Positions 16,990 through 26,496 of a stretch of DNA of 64,000 nucleotides are shown here, one piece after another. Position numbers and translations under genes: made by a program. Origin of the DNA: Candidatus Aalborgiella aggregata. GTDB taxonomy: Bacteria; Pseudomonadota; Gammaproteobacteria; Burkholderiales; Burkholderiaceae_C. Numbering within the stretch: position 1 is the first letter of the stretch; every line of letters begins with the position of its first letter. The notes beneath the pieces are model-generated. The model worked only from the letters and a program-made list of their open reading frames with translations, made no database searches and had not been told where the DNA came from. Location: NCBI GenBank assembly GCA_016705065.1, contig JADIYY010000001.1, positions 248,001 to 312,000 on the forward strand. Direction: 5' to 3'.

Positions 16990-18183
16990 TTGCCGCATCA
17001 AAAAACGGTAGCCTTGCCCATTTTGCCTGGTGCCACCTTGGGTGTGATGGGCGGTGGTCAGTTGGGGCGCATGTTCATACACGCTGCGCAAAGCATGGGC
17101 TACACCACGGCGGTGCTGGACCCCGATGCCAACAGCCCAGCAGGTTTGGTCAGCCACCACCATGTACAAACCGATTACCTTGACGCAGACGGCTTGAAAG
17201 AGTTGGCACAGCTTTGCCAAGCGGTGACGACAGAATTTGAAAACGTGCCCGCGCAATCCTTGATGGCTTTGTCGAAATCATGTCCTGTTGCGCCCAGCGC
17301 TGCTGCAGTTGCAGTGGCACAAGACCGCCGTGTGGAAAAAGCCCGATTGGCTGAAATTGGCAAAGCTTCAGGCGTAGTGCCCGTGCCCTATGCGCTGATA
17401 GAAAAAGACATGCATGTGTCGCTGGTTGATACCATTTACTTGCCAGGAATATTAAAGTCAGCTACCCAAGGTTACGACGGCAAAGGGCAAATCAAAGTCA
17501 CTACCAAAGCGCAGTTGGCCATTGCATGGGCGCAGTTGGGCAAAGTGCCCTGTGTGCTGGAACTGATGGTGCCTTTGCATGAAGAATTTTCTGTCGTTTT
17601 GGCTCGTGGTGAAGATGGCCGCATCGTGCATTTTGCACCCCAGCGCAATGTACACATCAATGGCATATTGGCAGCCACATATGCGCATGAATCGGATTTG
17701 AAACCATCCGATGTCAAAGAGTTGGTAGACGCCGCCAAAGCCATTGCCAATTCGATCAAGTATGTGGGCGTATTGTGTGTGGAATTTTTCTTGTTGATTG
17801 ATGGCAGCTTGGTGGTGAACGAGATTGCGCCGCGCCCGCACAACAGTGGGCACTACACCTTGGACGCCTGTGATGTATCGCAGTTTGAATTGCAAGTCCG
17901 TGCCTTATGCCGCTTGCCTTTGCCACAACCACACCAGCACAGCCCAGCCATTATGCTGAATCTGTTGGGTGATTTGTGGTTCAAGACCAATCCTAATGCT
18001 GCGCAAACACCGCCGTGGGAAAAGGTGTTGGCACTGCCAGGCACTCATTTACATTTGTACGGTAAATCAGAAGCCAAACCTGGCCGCAAAATGGGGCATC
18101 TCACCATTACCGGCAGCAGTCTCGAAGCTGTGCAATCCACTACCCAACAAGCGGCCAAAATATTGGGCATTGACAAATACTGA
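16990..18183 (+). CDS. purK: 5-(carboxyamino)imidazole ribonucleotide synthase
   Basis: A 397-residue ATP-grasp enzyme that makes N5-CAIR from AIR, bicarbonate and ATP. It has GVMGGGQLGRM at the N-terminus, then LPGILKSATQGYDGKGQ. The metal and ATP residues fall in CVEFFLLIDGSLVVNEIAPRPHNSGHYT. It starts with TTG at 16990, directly after the purE stop, with AGGGAGA at 16977-16983 as the ribosome-binding site. This is a tight purE-purK operon that continues to tsaC 15 bp later. Confidence 0.95.
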   Translation: MPHQKTVALPILPGATLGVMGGGQLGRMFIHAAQSMGYTTAVLDPDANSPAGLVSHHHVQTDYLDADGLKELAQLCQAVTTEFENVPAQSLMALSKSCPVAPSAAAVAVAQDRRVEKARLAEIGKASGVVPVPYALIEKDMHVSLVDTIYLPGILKSATQGYDGKGQIKVTTKAQLAIAWAQLGKVPCVLELMVPLHEEFSVVLARGEDGRIVHFAPQRNVHINGILAATYAHESDLKPSDVKELVDAAKAIANSIKYVGVLCVEFFLLIDGSLVVNEIAPRPHNSGHYTLDACDVSQFELQVRALCRLPLPQPHQHSPAIMLNLLGDLWFKTNPNAAQTPPWEKVLALPGTHLHLYGKSEAKPGRKMGHLTITGSSLEAVQSTTQQAAKILGIDKY

Positions 18184-18198
18184 TGCGGAGATTGGTTT

Positions 18199-19251
18199 GT
18201 GATTCTTGATGCCAATGACCCGCTGCAGGTCAGCACACACATTGCACATTGTGTAGATACACTGCGCCAAGGTGGTTTGGTGGGCATGCCTACCGAAACC
18301 GTTTATGGCTTGGCGGCCGATGCGTGCAACGATGCGGCTGTGGCCACCATCTTCGCCGCCAAAGGCAGACCCAGCGAGCACCCTTTGATTGTGCACGTTG
18401 CCGACAGTGATACTGTGAATCGGTTTGCCAGCGATGTGCCTGAATTTGCCAAGAAGTTGATGCACGCATTTTGGCCAGGACCCTTGACCTTGATTTTGCC
18501 GCGCAGACCAGAGGTGGCAGCAGCTTGCGCAGGGGGGCAAGATTCAATCGGTGTGCGTTGCCCCTCGCATCCAGTGGCTTTGGCATTGCTCAAAGAATGC
18601 AGCAAGCAGGGCATTTACGGTTTGGCCGCGCCCAGCGCCAATTTGTTTGGACGTGTCAGCCCCACCACAGCAGCGCACGTGCAATCCGAATTTGCCAGCA
18701 CAAGCTACAGTGATATGCCCATCTTAGACGGCGGTGCATGCAGCGTCGGCATAGAGTCCACCATCATCGACTGCACGCGTGGCGCGCCCGTGCTGCTGCG
18801 CCCAGGTGTGCTGACACAAGTGCAATTGGAATTTGCTTGTGGGCAGAATGTGCTATCAAATAGTGAGCTTTCTAGGCAATCAATTAGCCAGTTAGAGGCT
18901 GATTTTTCACATGAACAAGCTGCACCAAGAGCATCTGGAACTTTAGAATCGCACTATGCGCCCAATGCAACTGTGCGATTAATGGATGCTAAATCATTGC
19001 AATCAGCATTGGATATTTTGGGCGCAGATGCCAAACACATCGCTGTCTATTCGCGTACGACCGTGCACAGCAGCGCTACACAAATTCTACTGCGCCACAT
19101 GCCAAACGATGCTACACAGACGGCACAACAACTCTTTGCCACCTTGCGCGAATTGGACCAGCACCACATCAAACTCATTTGGGTCGAAACTCCGCCAGAT
19201 GATGCCGCGTGGGATGGTGTGCGCGACAGGTTGATGCGAGCTGCGGCTTAA
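18199..19251 (+). CDS. tsaC: Threonylcarbamoyl-AMP synthase, full-length Sua5 type
   Basis: A 350-residue Sua5 protein: YrdC domain (about 1-210) plus the C-terminal Sua5 domain. YrdC features are GMPTETVYGLAADA, KGRPSEHPLIVHV and APSANLFGRVSPTTAAHV. It makes threonylcarbamoyl-AMP for the tRNA t6A modification, and its partner tsaB lies at 25249. The start is GTG 18199 with GGAG at 18187-18190. The linker between the two domains (about residues 218-237, ending LEADFSHEQ) is encoded by a dispersed-repeat copy at 18852-18909, so the insertion avoids both folded domains. Confidence 0.93.
   Translation: MILDANDPLQVSTHIAHCVDTLRQGGLVGMPTETVYGLAADACNDAAVATIFAAKGRPSEHPLIVHVADSDTVNRFASDVPEFAKKLMHAFWPGPLTLILPRRPEVAAACAGGQDSIGVRCPSHPVALALLKECSKQGIYGLAAPSANLFGRVSPTTAAHVQSEFASTSYSDMPILDGGACSVGIESTIIDCTRGAPVLLRPGVLTQVQLEFACGQNVLSNSELSRQSISQLEADFSHEQAAPRASGTLESHYAPNATVRLMDAKSLQSALDILGADAKHIAVYSRTTVHSSATQILLRHMPNDATQTAQQLFATLRELDQHHIKLIWVETPPDDAAWDGVRDRLMRAAA
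18852..18909 (+). repeat. Dispersed repeat inside tsaC, sense orientation, second phase
   Basis: About 41 of 58 positions match the consensus without gaps. The strongest parts are GCTATCAAAT, CTAGGCAATCAAT and TTAGAGGCTGATTTTTCA. It is read in a different phase from the cnoX, thiL and uracil glycosylase copies. The two consensus TAA triplets of this phase read TCA and GAG, and the TAG reads CTT, so the frame stays open. Confidence 0.75.
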
Positions 19252-19271
19252 GCGTTTGAATGCAAAGCCAC

Positions 19272-20267
19272 TTAAGATTGAAAGTGGTCAAACGACGCAA
19301 AATCGTTGGGCACCATGTGGCCATTGGCATCAACCAAGCGCAGTCCTGCCTCTGCTTGGATCTGCCCGATGCGTGTGATTTTGGTGTCCGCACTGCTGGC
19401 TGCGGCCAAAACAGCTTGGCGTTGGTTGCTGGGGGCGGTGAAGAGTAATTCATAGTCATCACCACCTGCCAATACGTACTTCAGCGCATTTTTTATATAA
19501 AATTGGCCCATATCACGCGTATTGATTGCCTGAACTGCTATTAAATTTATAGCAATCTCGGTATCTAATTGCGCGCCACAGTTAGAAGCACGCAAGATGT
19601 GTCCTAGGTCGCCGACCATGCCGTCGCTGATATCAATGCAGCTTGTGGCAATGCCGCGCAAGGCTATACCCAGCGCCACGCGCGATGTGGGCGTTTCCAT
19701 GCGGGCGCGGGCGTGTTTGAAATCGTCTGCAGGCAATTCAATGTTGCCTCTGAACACTTCCAGCGCCAAACGCGCATCGCCCACATGGCCGCTGACGTAG
19801 ATATCGTCGCCCACCTGTGCACCGCTGCGTAAGAGCGCTTGCCCTTGCGGCACTTCACCAAAAACGGTGATGCAAATGTTCAGCGGCCCTTGTGTGGTGT
19901 CGCCACCAATTAATGTGCAGTGGTGCTCGTTCGCCAATGCCAGCAAACCTTTGGAAAAGCCAGCTAACCAAACTTCATCTACTTTGGGCAGTGACAAAGC
20001 CAAGGTAAACGCCAAGGGCTTGGCACCACAGGCAGCCAAGTCACTCAAATTAACTGCCAAGGCTTTGTGCCCTAGTTTGGTGGGGTCAACGGTGGGTAAA
20101 AAATGCCTACCTTCTACCAGCATGTCGCTGGAAATGGCCATTTGCATGCCGCTACTTGGTTGCAGCAACGCGCAGTCGTCGCCAATGCCCAAGCTGACAC
20201 CGCTTTGCGCCTGTATGGCGCGTGCTGGCGCTTTGAAATAGCGTTCGATTAAATCAAATTCACCCAT
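19272..20267 (-). CDS. thiL: Thiamine-monophosphate kinase
   Basis: A 331-residue kinase that makes thiamine pyrophosphate from thiamine phosphate and ATP. Motifs are GIGDDCALLQPSSGMQ, SSDMLVEGRHFLP, IGGDTTQGP, SCIDISDGMVGDLGHIL and LAGGDDYELLFTAP. All expected metal-binding Asp residues are present. Between the ISDG motif and GGDDYELLF, residues of about 237-259 (AINLIAVQAINTRDMGQFY and on) come from a dispersed repeat at 19489-19555. It is convergent with tsaC and 14 bp from the next upstream gene. The start is the ATG at 20265-20267. Confidence 0.95.
   Translation of the reverse strand: MGEFDLIERYFKAPARAIQAQSGVSLGIGDDCALLQPSSGMQMAISSDMLVEGRHFLPTVDPTKLGHKALAVNLSDLAACGAKPLAFTLALSLPKVDEVWLAGFSKGLLALANEHHCTLIGGDTTQGPLNICITVFGEVPQGQALLRSGAQVGDDIYVSGHVGDARLALEVFRGNIELPADDFKHARARMETPTSRVALGIALRGIATSCIDISDGMVGDLGHILRASNCGAQLDTEIAINLIAVQAINTRDMGQFYIKNALKYVLAGGDDYELLFTAPSNQRQAVLAAASSADTKITRIGQIQAEAGLRLVDANGHMVPNDFASFDHFQS
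19489..19555 (-). repeat. Dispersed repeat inside thiL, sense orientation
   Basis: One of the best coding copies: about 50 of 58 positions match. Read with the gene it has GCTATAAATTTAATAGC, then CAGGCAATCAATACGC, GGGCCAATTTTATATAAAA. The phase is the same as in the uracil glycosylase gene, and the consensus TAG reads CAG (Gln). The encoded peptide is AINLIAVQAINT followed by RDMGQFYIKN. Confidence 0.88.
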
Positions 20268-20281
20268 CTTAAATCCATGCT

Positions 20282-22324
20282 TTATTTTTGAATATCACTT
20301 TCTGTTGGCTGAGCTAAGGCGACATTTTTGGGTGGCCACAAAAAACTCAGCGGTTCGTTATTGACTCGTTGCCAAATGGCGTGTCTGATGCGTGCGCGCT
20401 CTCCTGTGCTGATATTCTGTGCGCTTAAAGCCAAGCGAAAAGCGCAGTAGTAACTGACCCCCACATTGAGCGGACCAATCACCAAAATACCAGCAAATGA
20501 AAGCAAAAGCGCATTGCGCAATTCTGGTTGTTGTAGTATGTCCAGTCCGTATGTAGCGCAAGCAGCAGCAATTTGCCCAGTCGACAGTGTCACATGTCGC
20601 AGCTCAAGCGCAAAGCCCAGGAAGCTACTGATGGCTGGTATCAAACCCAACATCATCCCCAAGGAAACACTGGCGGCAAATCCAGATATATTTTTCCGCA
20701 TGAAGCTGGCCCAACGATTCGCTCTGTCTACTCCCAACACAGCAGAGAAACGCGGGTTATAGCGTATGGCCGAATCGAGTCGGTGCAGCACAAACCAGTT
20801 TTCAACCCAGCCAGCAATGATGCTAGACAAAAATAACACCACACCAGTGAGCGCTGCATATGCTGCTGTGGGTCCCAAAATCGTGAGTGATGAAAGCACA
20901 TATTGGGCTTCGCTAATCGAGATTAAAGGGTGTCCCCAAAAGTGTTGTAAGCCATAACTGATGAGCAAGACGCAAGGAAAGACCAGGGCAAGGTTGCCCA
21001 CGACTGCCGCAAACTGCGAGCGCACCACATGTGACACTTCATCAACAAAGCCATCGATGGCATGCTCATCACCCAAGTCTTTCAATTTCAATGCCATCGC
21101 AGGTGCAGTCATGGCGGGTTGTTTGGTGGCCAGTGTCCAGTGCAACAATTGAATCGCAATGAAACTCACGGCGTAATTCACACCACTGAAAAATCCACCC
21201 CAGAAAGCAGAAAATCCAATGGCCAACAACAGGTATTTCACCAATATGGTGATCGACACGATGCTGCCACCACCAGCTGCTTTGCGCAGCATATACCAGT
21301 ATTCAGAGCGGTTTCGGGTGATGTAATTTTCGCCCACCTCGGCACTGCGGTCAGCCATTTTGGCAGCCAGGAGTGTGGAGTTAGAAGTGATGAGATCACG
21401 CACGCTGTGTCGGTGCAAACCTATTTTGACCAAATGTGATAACAGTTTGGCGGTGTAGCTGTTGGGTCTATCTGACAATAAGCAATCGAGTAGTTCACGA
21501 ATACGCAAGACCCGCGCTCGCATTTGTCGCAGTCTGAATACCAAGCTGACCGATATTCCATGTTCATTCAAATGGGTGTACACAGAGCTTGCTGCTTGGC
21601 GACAGACATCAAGTCGGTCGCGCAATTGCGTCGCTGCAGCCAGCACGGCAGCAGATTGCTCCTCACTGTCTTTGCCAAGAGATTTCATGAAGGCATGACG
21701 CAAGGCGACTAAGTCAGTGTCCAATTGGTCAAATGGGCGATTAAGCAGCATGTGGTGGCTCATGCGTGAACGCAATTCAGGAGCATAGCCACTGGCACGG
21801 ATGTTTCCAATACTGAAAGTGATCGCATCAAGCACCGTGTTTTGCCAATAGCTAGATGCCGTATAGATGTTGTCGCCAATGTCAGTGGTTTGCAGCACTT
21901 GGGCAATGCGGTCTAAGGTGGCTTCATCTAGATCTGCCAGCCAGCGTTGATCGAATTCGCTTTTGAAGACAAGTGAAAATAAAACGGCGGCATCGGTAGT
22001 TTCAGGCGTTGCCGGCAGAATCTTCAGACGCAGCCGTTCGGACAATTCACTGACAAATGCACTGCGTTGCGAAAATCCAAAATAAGCCAACAAGCTGGCT
22101 ACATCGACCACTTGCAATAACTGATGACACCATTGCCGTACACGCAGTAGCAAAACAGGGCGTGCTTCAAGCACATCTAACATCACATTCAAGCGATTGA
22201 TGGTCACAGTGGTGGAAGATGCATCGCCACGAATCCAATCAAACAGTTCTATCAGCCACAAGTGCCTTTGAGCTAGAGGGGCATCGGTATCAACAGCTTC
22301 CAATATTTCGGTCAAATCACGCAT
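20282..22324 (-). CDS. Gcr-type 'site-specific recombinase' family membrane protein
   Basis: A 680-residue protein that I recognise as the family annotated after gonococcal Gcr. The N-terminal half is helical and soluble-looking. The C-terminal half has about six hydrophobic segments (GSIVSITILVKYLLLAIGFSAFWGGFFSG, FAAVVGNLALVFPCVLLISYG, LTILGPTAAYAALTGVVLFLSSIIAGWVENW, VSLGMMLGLIPAISSFLGFALEL and others). No tyrosine- or serine-recombinase catalytic motif is visible, so the family name is not good evidence for DNA recombination; a membrane role seems as likely. The broken SemiSWEET gene lies 12 bp upstream and thiL follows on the same strand. Confidence 0.75.
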   Translation of the reverse strand: MRDLTEILEAVDTDAPLAQRHLWLIELFDWIRGDASSTTVTINRLNVMLDVLEARPVLLLRVRQWCHQLLQVVDVASLLAYFGFSQRSAFVSELSERLRLKILPATPETTDAAVLFSLVFKSEFDQRWLADLDEATLDRIAQVLQTTDIGDNIYTASSYWQNTVLDAITFSIGNIRASGYAPELRSRMSHHMLLNRPFDQLDTDLVALRHAFMKSLGKDSEEQSAAVLAAATQLRDRLDVCRQAASSVYTHLNEHGISVSLVFRLRQMRARVLRIRELLDCLLSDRPNSYTAKLLSHLVKIGLHRHSVRDLITSNSTLLAAKMADRSAEVGENYITRNRSEYWYMLRKAAGGGSIVSITILVKYLLLAIGFSAFWGGFFSGVNYAVSFIAIQLLHWTLATKQPAMTAPAMALKLKDLGDEHAIDGFVDEVSHVVRSQFAAVVGNLALVFPCVLLISYGLQHFWGHPLISISEAQYVLSSLTILGPTAAYAALTGVVLFLSSIIAGWVENWFVLHRLDSAIRYNPRFSAVLGVDRANRWASFMRKNISGFAASVSLGMMLGLIPAISSFLGFALELRHVTLSTGQIAAACATYGLDILQQPELRNALLLSFAGILVIGPLNVGVSYYCAFRLALSAQNISTGERARIRHAIWQRVNNEPLSFLWPPKNVALAQPTESDIQK

Positions 22325-22336
22325 AGTCTGTCCAGT

Positions 22337-22601
22337 TTAGCGATATCGCAGCTTCATCACCAATATCAAGCTTGCCAATACCAATGTGATGGTGTTGGCA
22401 ATGACAATGGGCCAGCTACTTAGCATCCAGCCATACGCCAACCACAATGCAATGCCAACTGTAAACACACTGTACATACCCAATGAAATGCCTCTGACAT
22501 CTTTTGGTGCGAAAGGTATGCCAAGCTTGTGGCACAAAGCTGGCCGTGGTCAGTGTCGCGGCAATGTAGCCAATGGTTTCAGCTAGCTGGAGTGAATTCA
22601 T
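22337..22601 (-). pseudogene. SemiSWEET (PQ-loop) sugar transporter, frame broken
   Basis: Two overlapping frames make one 87-residue SemiSWEET. The first, from ATG 22599-22601, gives MNSLQLAETIGYIAATLTTASFVPQAWHTFRTK with the PQ motif. The second continues DVRGISLGMYSVFTVGIALWLAYGW and ends VMKLRYR. They join only if one base of the AAAA run (plus-strand TTTT at 22502-22505) is removed. A functional SemiSWEET needs all three helices, so the gene as given is inactive. Either a recent one-base insertion or a sequencing error at the run explains it. Confidence 0.75.
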
Positions 22602-22618
22602 TAGTGGGATGTATTTGA

Positions 22619-24116
22619 TTAATGACCAACAACAGTCCATTCAACCAACGCATCAAGTGCAGCGCGGGCTGATGGTGCGTTGGGGTGGTTGATGATGCCG
22701 ACCACGCTGTAGCGCTGGCCGCTTTGTGCGGTGGCATAACCCGCCACACTTGCAACATCGCGCAAGGTGCCGGTTTTCAGTTGTGCTTGTCCCAGAGATG
22801 CGTTGGCTACACCACGTCGCGCCATGTTGGCAGCTGTCCCATCCACACCAGCTACGGACAGCGAGTTAGCAAACACGTCTCCGTTTGGGTGTTTGGCTGC
22901 TGTACGCAGCAACTCGGTCAATGACTGAGCGCTGATACGTTCTGTGCGTGAAAGGCCAGAGCCGTTTTCAAGTTCAGGTTCTAGCGGTGATTTTTTGTGG
23001 TTTCCGAAATGCCGTTGCCACCAATGTTTCACCACGTCGCGTGATTTGGTAAAGCTGCCTTTTAATGTTTGACTTACTTTACTGAGCAAGTTGTCATTGC
23101 TTTTTGTGCACTTAAGCTCAGGAAAACCTGCTGTGCCATCACGTTGTTGCTATGTTTATTTACATCAGCAATGATTTGCGAGAGTGGTAACGAAGGCGCA
23201 TGGTACAAAAGCACTGCTGTGCTGGGAAGTGTGCCCGTGCGCACTTGACCATCCAGACGACCACCAACTGCGCTGTACATGGCTTTGACCACGCGGGCGG
23301 CGTAGCTAGCGGGGTCACTGTATGCAATGGGCCAAATTTTTTCACCACATCGCGCGCTGTAGCTGCCGGCAAAGCTGATGCGATTGGGGTTGCCGAAATC
23401 GGCGCGCAACTGACCACGCCAATCGCCACAAGCACCATTTGTCATCGGCACGGATTCATCGATTGCCACATTTGCCAAGGGGATGTCTGCTTTGATAATT
23501 ACTCGTTGATTGGCTTCATCGGGCGTAAAACTCAGCAAAATGGCTTTGAAGTTCACCAACAATCCATCGGGCGTGCTGTTGTATGACCGCATCGGTTCAC
23601 CATCAAAGTCGGCTTCGTGCTTGGAACTTAATTCAAACACGCTGTTGTCCAAAATAATGTCGCCGGTGATATGGCGCACACCTAAAACTTGCAGGGTTTT
23701 GAAGTTTTCTTCAATGCGCTCCAGCACCCACTTGGGGTCGCCACCGCCATGAATAATCAAATCACCTTGCAATACGCCGTTGCCCAATTTGCCATTGGTA
23801 TAAAAAGAAGTTTGCCAAGTAAAGTCTGGCCCCAACATGGCCAAAGCAGAAAAGTAGTGACCAGCTTCATCACGGAAGCTGGGTTCATGGGTACATTGGC
23901 GCGGTAACTCAGCAAGGGCGCAGCATTATTGTCAGTTTTATTGTCGATTTTGTGCACTTCAAAACTGACAGCACTCAAGGGCACGCGCGCTTGTTTTAAT
24001 GCTTTGGTGATGCTGGTAGGCAGGGTGTCTGACCAAACCCGTGTGAAACTCATACCCAAACTGAGCGCAATAAGAAGCGAAAAGAAGCGTCGATAATTAA
24101 TTTGCATAGTGCGCAT
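22619..24116 (-). pseudogene. dacB: D-alanyl-D-alanine carboxypeptidase / endopeptidase PBP4, broken by two frameshifts
   Basis: Three successive frames together encode a full-length PBP4 of about 499 residues. The first (from 24116) has the signal peptide and the SxxK motif in NPASVMKLVTT. The second (ending at 23074) has the long insert domain typical of PBP4 and the SxN motif HSNNVMAQQ. The third (ending at 22619) has the KTG motif in AQLKTGTLRDV. The joins need one extra T near 23855 and one extra A near 23100, both at short homopolymers. All three catalytic motifs survive, so loss is recent or artefactual. The enzyme trims peptidoglycan in the periplasm and is dispensable in many bacteria. 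Confidence 0.82.
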
Positions 24117-24245
24117 TATCCGATGTGCCGAGGAAATGCCGATTTATGCCAATTTATTCAAGCTTTGTTCGTACCAAGCCCTTGTAAATTGAGCTTTAAC
24201 TCTGCGATTCACGGTAGGTACCATGATTGCCTTGATAATAGGCGC

Positions 24246-25252
24246 ATGTCTTCTGACGTTTCCACTTCATCACAACATCTCACCAAGCATCCTCGTTTTT
24301 CATCTAGAACTTTGGGCATCATCGCCGCAGTTGTGACGATTTTGATTTGGACTTCATTCATTGTCATTGCTCGCGCATCGGTCAAAGGCAATTTGCTGCC
24401 ATTGGATATGGTTTTTTGCGTTTTATTGGCGCGAGCGTGGTGTTATTGCCTTGGGGTTGGTGGATCGTACGCTCCCAGCGACGCGCAAAGATGGCGCTGG
24501 TTCCGCCTGTTGCCACACCGTCATGGCTAGGCTTGTCTCCCTACGCATTCAAAATGTCGGCTTTGGTTGGCGCTGTAGGAGGTGTCGGTTACGCCATGTT
24601 GGCTTATAGTGGGTTTTTCTTTGCCCCGGCTGCACACGCCAGCGTTTTAATGCCAGGTACTCTGCCATTGTCTACCGCACTGGTGGCGATGTGGCTACTT
24701 CAAACACGCATGACGTCCGCACGCGCGCTTGGTTTGGGTTTGATTTTTTGTGGTGATTTGTTGGTAGGGGGCGCCAGCCTTTTGCAAGCATTTGATGGCG
24801 GCGAGACGTGGAAGGGTGATTTGCTCTTTTTATCCGCTTCTACATGCTGGGCGTTTTATTCCGTCATTGTTCGCAAAAATGAACTGGATGCCGTTAAAGC
24901 CACCATCGCAATCACCGTGTTTACTGCGGTTACCTATGTACCTGTGTATGCTTTATTACTGGTATTTGGAGTCATCAAAAGCCATTTGGGCACAGCACCG
25001 TGGGGTGAAATGGTGTTTCAGGCGGTTTACCAAGGCGTAGGCTCTGTGGTGATTTCAGGTATTTCGTTCACTAAAATGATTCAGCACTTCGGACCTGTGC
25101 GCAGCACCATGATGACTGCACTGGTTCCTGGTTTGTCAGCCATGGGGGCTGTGTTCTTTTTGGGTGAACCCTTGTCGTGGACGCTGGTTTTAGGCTTGGT
25201 ACTGGTAACCACGGGAATTGTTTTTGGTGTTCGTACGGTGGTTAATAAATGA
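24246..25252 (+). pseudogene. EamA/DMT-family membrane transporter, frame broken
   Basis: The N-terminal frame (MSSDVSTSSQHLTKHPRFSS, then LGIIAAVVTILIWTSFIVIARASVKG) stops matching the family at LPLDMVF. The second frame resumes exactly with LRFIGASVVLLPWGWW and runs to 25252 with eight further helices. One T missing from the T run at 24412-24417 explains the break. The second frame alone has an upstream ATG at 24347 but would lack helix 1. The stop overlaps the tsaB start (ATGA), so translational coupling to tsaB is likely affected by the break. Confidence 0.75.
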
Positions 25253-25974
25253 GTGCATTCACAAATCAATCAGGAGCCAAAGCGCTTCATTCTTCAAAGC
25301 TCCTCGCTTTCGACACCAGCACCGAAACCATGTTCATCGCCGTCGCCAACGGCGAGCAGGTTTGGCAGCACACGGGTGAGGGCGGGGCGAAGACTTCGGC
25401 CACTTTGATTCCTGCCATCATGGCGCTGCTGCGAGAAGCAAATGTGCAGTTGGCCGATTTGGATGCGATTGTGTTTGGACGCGGTCCGGGTTCATTCACT
25501 GGTTTGCGTACAGCTTGCTCGGTGGCGCAAGGTTTGGCTTTTGGTGCAAATGTGAAAGTTTTACCGATTGATACGTTGTTGGCTGTCGCCGAAGACGCGC
25601 GTTTTGAACATGGTGTCGACCATGTTTTAGCAGTATTGGATGCGCGCATGGGCGAGGTGTATTCAGCCGCTTATGCGTTTGAGGCAGGGCAATGGCATGT
25701 TGAATCCGACATTCATTTGGGCAGACCCGATGCTTTGCATATTCCACAAAACGTCGCTGCTGTGGGTAACTTTGCGCCTGCAAATTTGGCAGCCATGCCC
25801 ACTGCCACCGCCATGTTACGCCTGGCACCAGAGATGTTGGCAGCAGGCAAGGCCGTGCCAGCAGACCAAGCACTGCCGCTGTATGTGCGCGATAAAGTGG
25901 CGCAAACCACGCTTGAGCGTGAAGCCATCAAGTTGCAAACCAGCAAAGCGGACATACTAAAATCCAAAGCATGA
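25249..25974 (+). CDS. tsaB: tRNA threonylcarbamoyladenosine biosynthesis protein TsaB
   Basis: A 241-residue member of the ASKHA-fold Gcp/YeaZ family. LLAFDTSTETMFIAVANG at residues 19-36 and FGRGPGSFTGLRTACSVAQG near 79-98 are the hallmarks. TsaB pairs with TsaD to transfer threonylcarbamoyl to tRNA A37, using the product of TsaC (18199). It lacks the metal site of TsaD, as expected. The start overlaps the preceding stop and its own stop overlaps the rimI start by four bases. Confidence 0.94.
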   Translation: MSAFTNQSGAKALHSSKLLAFDTSTETMFIAVANGEQVWQHTGEGGAKTSATLIPAIMALLREANVQLADLDAIVFGRGPGSFTGLRTACSVAQGLAFGANVKVLPIDTLLAVAEDARFEHGVDHVLAVLDARMGEVYSAAYAFEAGQWHVESDIHLGRPDALHIPQNVAAVGNFAPANLAAMPTATAMLRLAPEMLAAGKAVPADQALPLYVRDKVAQTTLEREAIKLQTSKADILKSKA

Positions 25975-26486
25975 ACGCCGTATTGCAGTCCAACCGTACA
26001 GCCGCACCAGAGTCATCGATTGCGTTTCAATCCTTGAACGATGCCTGGCTGGACCGCGTGCTGGCGATTGAACAACGCGCCTATTCACACCCTTGGAGCC
26101 GCGCTAATTTTGTCGATTCTTTGGCGACAGGCTACCAAATGCAGGTCTTGTGTGCAGAACAAGACGAAGGACAAGGTACTGGGCAAAATAAGTTGCTGGG
26201 CTATTTTGTGGCGATGAAAGGTTTTGAAGAAGTGCATTTGCTCAACATTACCGTGGCGCCTGAATACCAAGGTCGTGGCTGGGGCAAGGCGATGCTGCAA
26301 GCGCTGGCAGTATGGTCGCGTGGCCAAGGTGCCAACGATTTGTGGTTGGAAGTGCGGGCCAGCAATGCGCGCGCGATACACGTGTACCAAGCGCATGGCT
26401 TTGAAACGGTGAGTGTGCGCAAAGATTACTACCCTGACAGAAATTCCGCCCGCGAAGATGCGGTGGTGATGAAGTTGAAGTTATGA
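25971..26486 (+). CDS. rimI: Ribosomal-protein-S18-alanine N-acetyltransferase
   Basis: A 171-residue GNAT acetyltransferase. The acetyl-CoA loop is VAPEYQGRGWGKAML and the family-specific part is LEVRASNARAIHVYQAHGFETVSVRKDYYPD. RimI acetylates the N-terminus of ribosomal protein S18. The gene overlaps tsaB by four bases (ATGA), the common tsaB-rimI arrangement, and is followed 10 bp later by the uracil glycosylase gene. Confidence 0.93.
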   Translation: MNAVLQSNRTAAPESSIAFQSLNDAWLDRVLAIEQRAYSHPWSRANFVDSLATGYQMQVLCAEQDEGQGTGQNKLLGYFVAMKGFEEVHLLNITVAPEYQGRGWGKAMLQALAVWSRGQGANDLWLEVRASNARAIHVYQAHGFETVSVRKDYYPDRNSAREDAVVMKLKL

Positions 26487-26496
26487 GTATCCAAGC

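Noticed and set aside
17420..17465. Possible antisense repeat copy in purK (ATTTACTTGCCAGGAATATTAA)
   Set aside because: The encoded YLPGILK is conserved in PurK proteins, so the likeness is explained by the protein.
20282..22324. Evidence that the Gcr-type gene marks an integrated element
   Set aside because: No recombinase catalytic motif, attachment site, tRNA or phage gene is seen around it.
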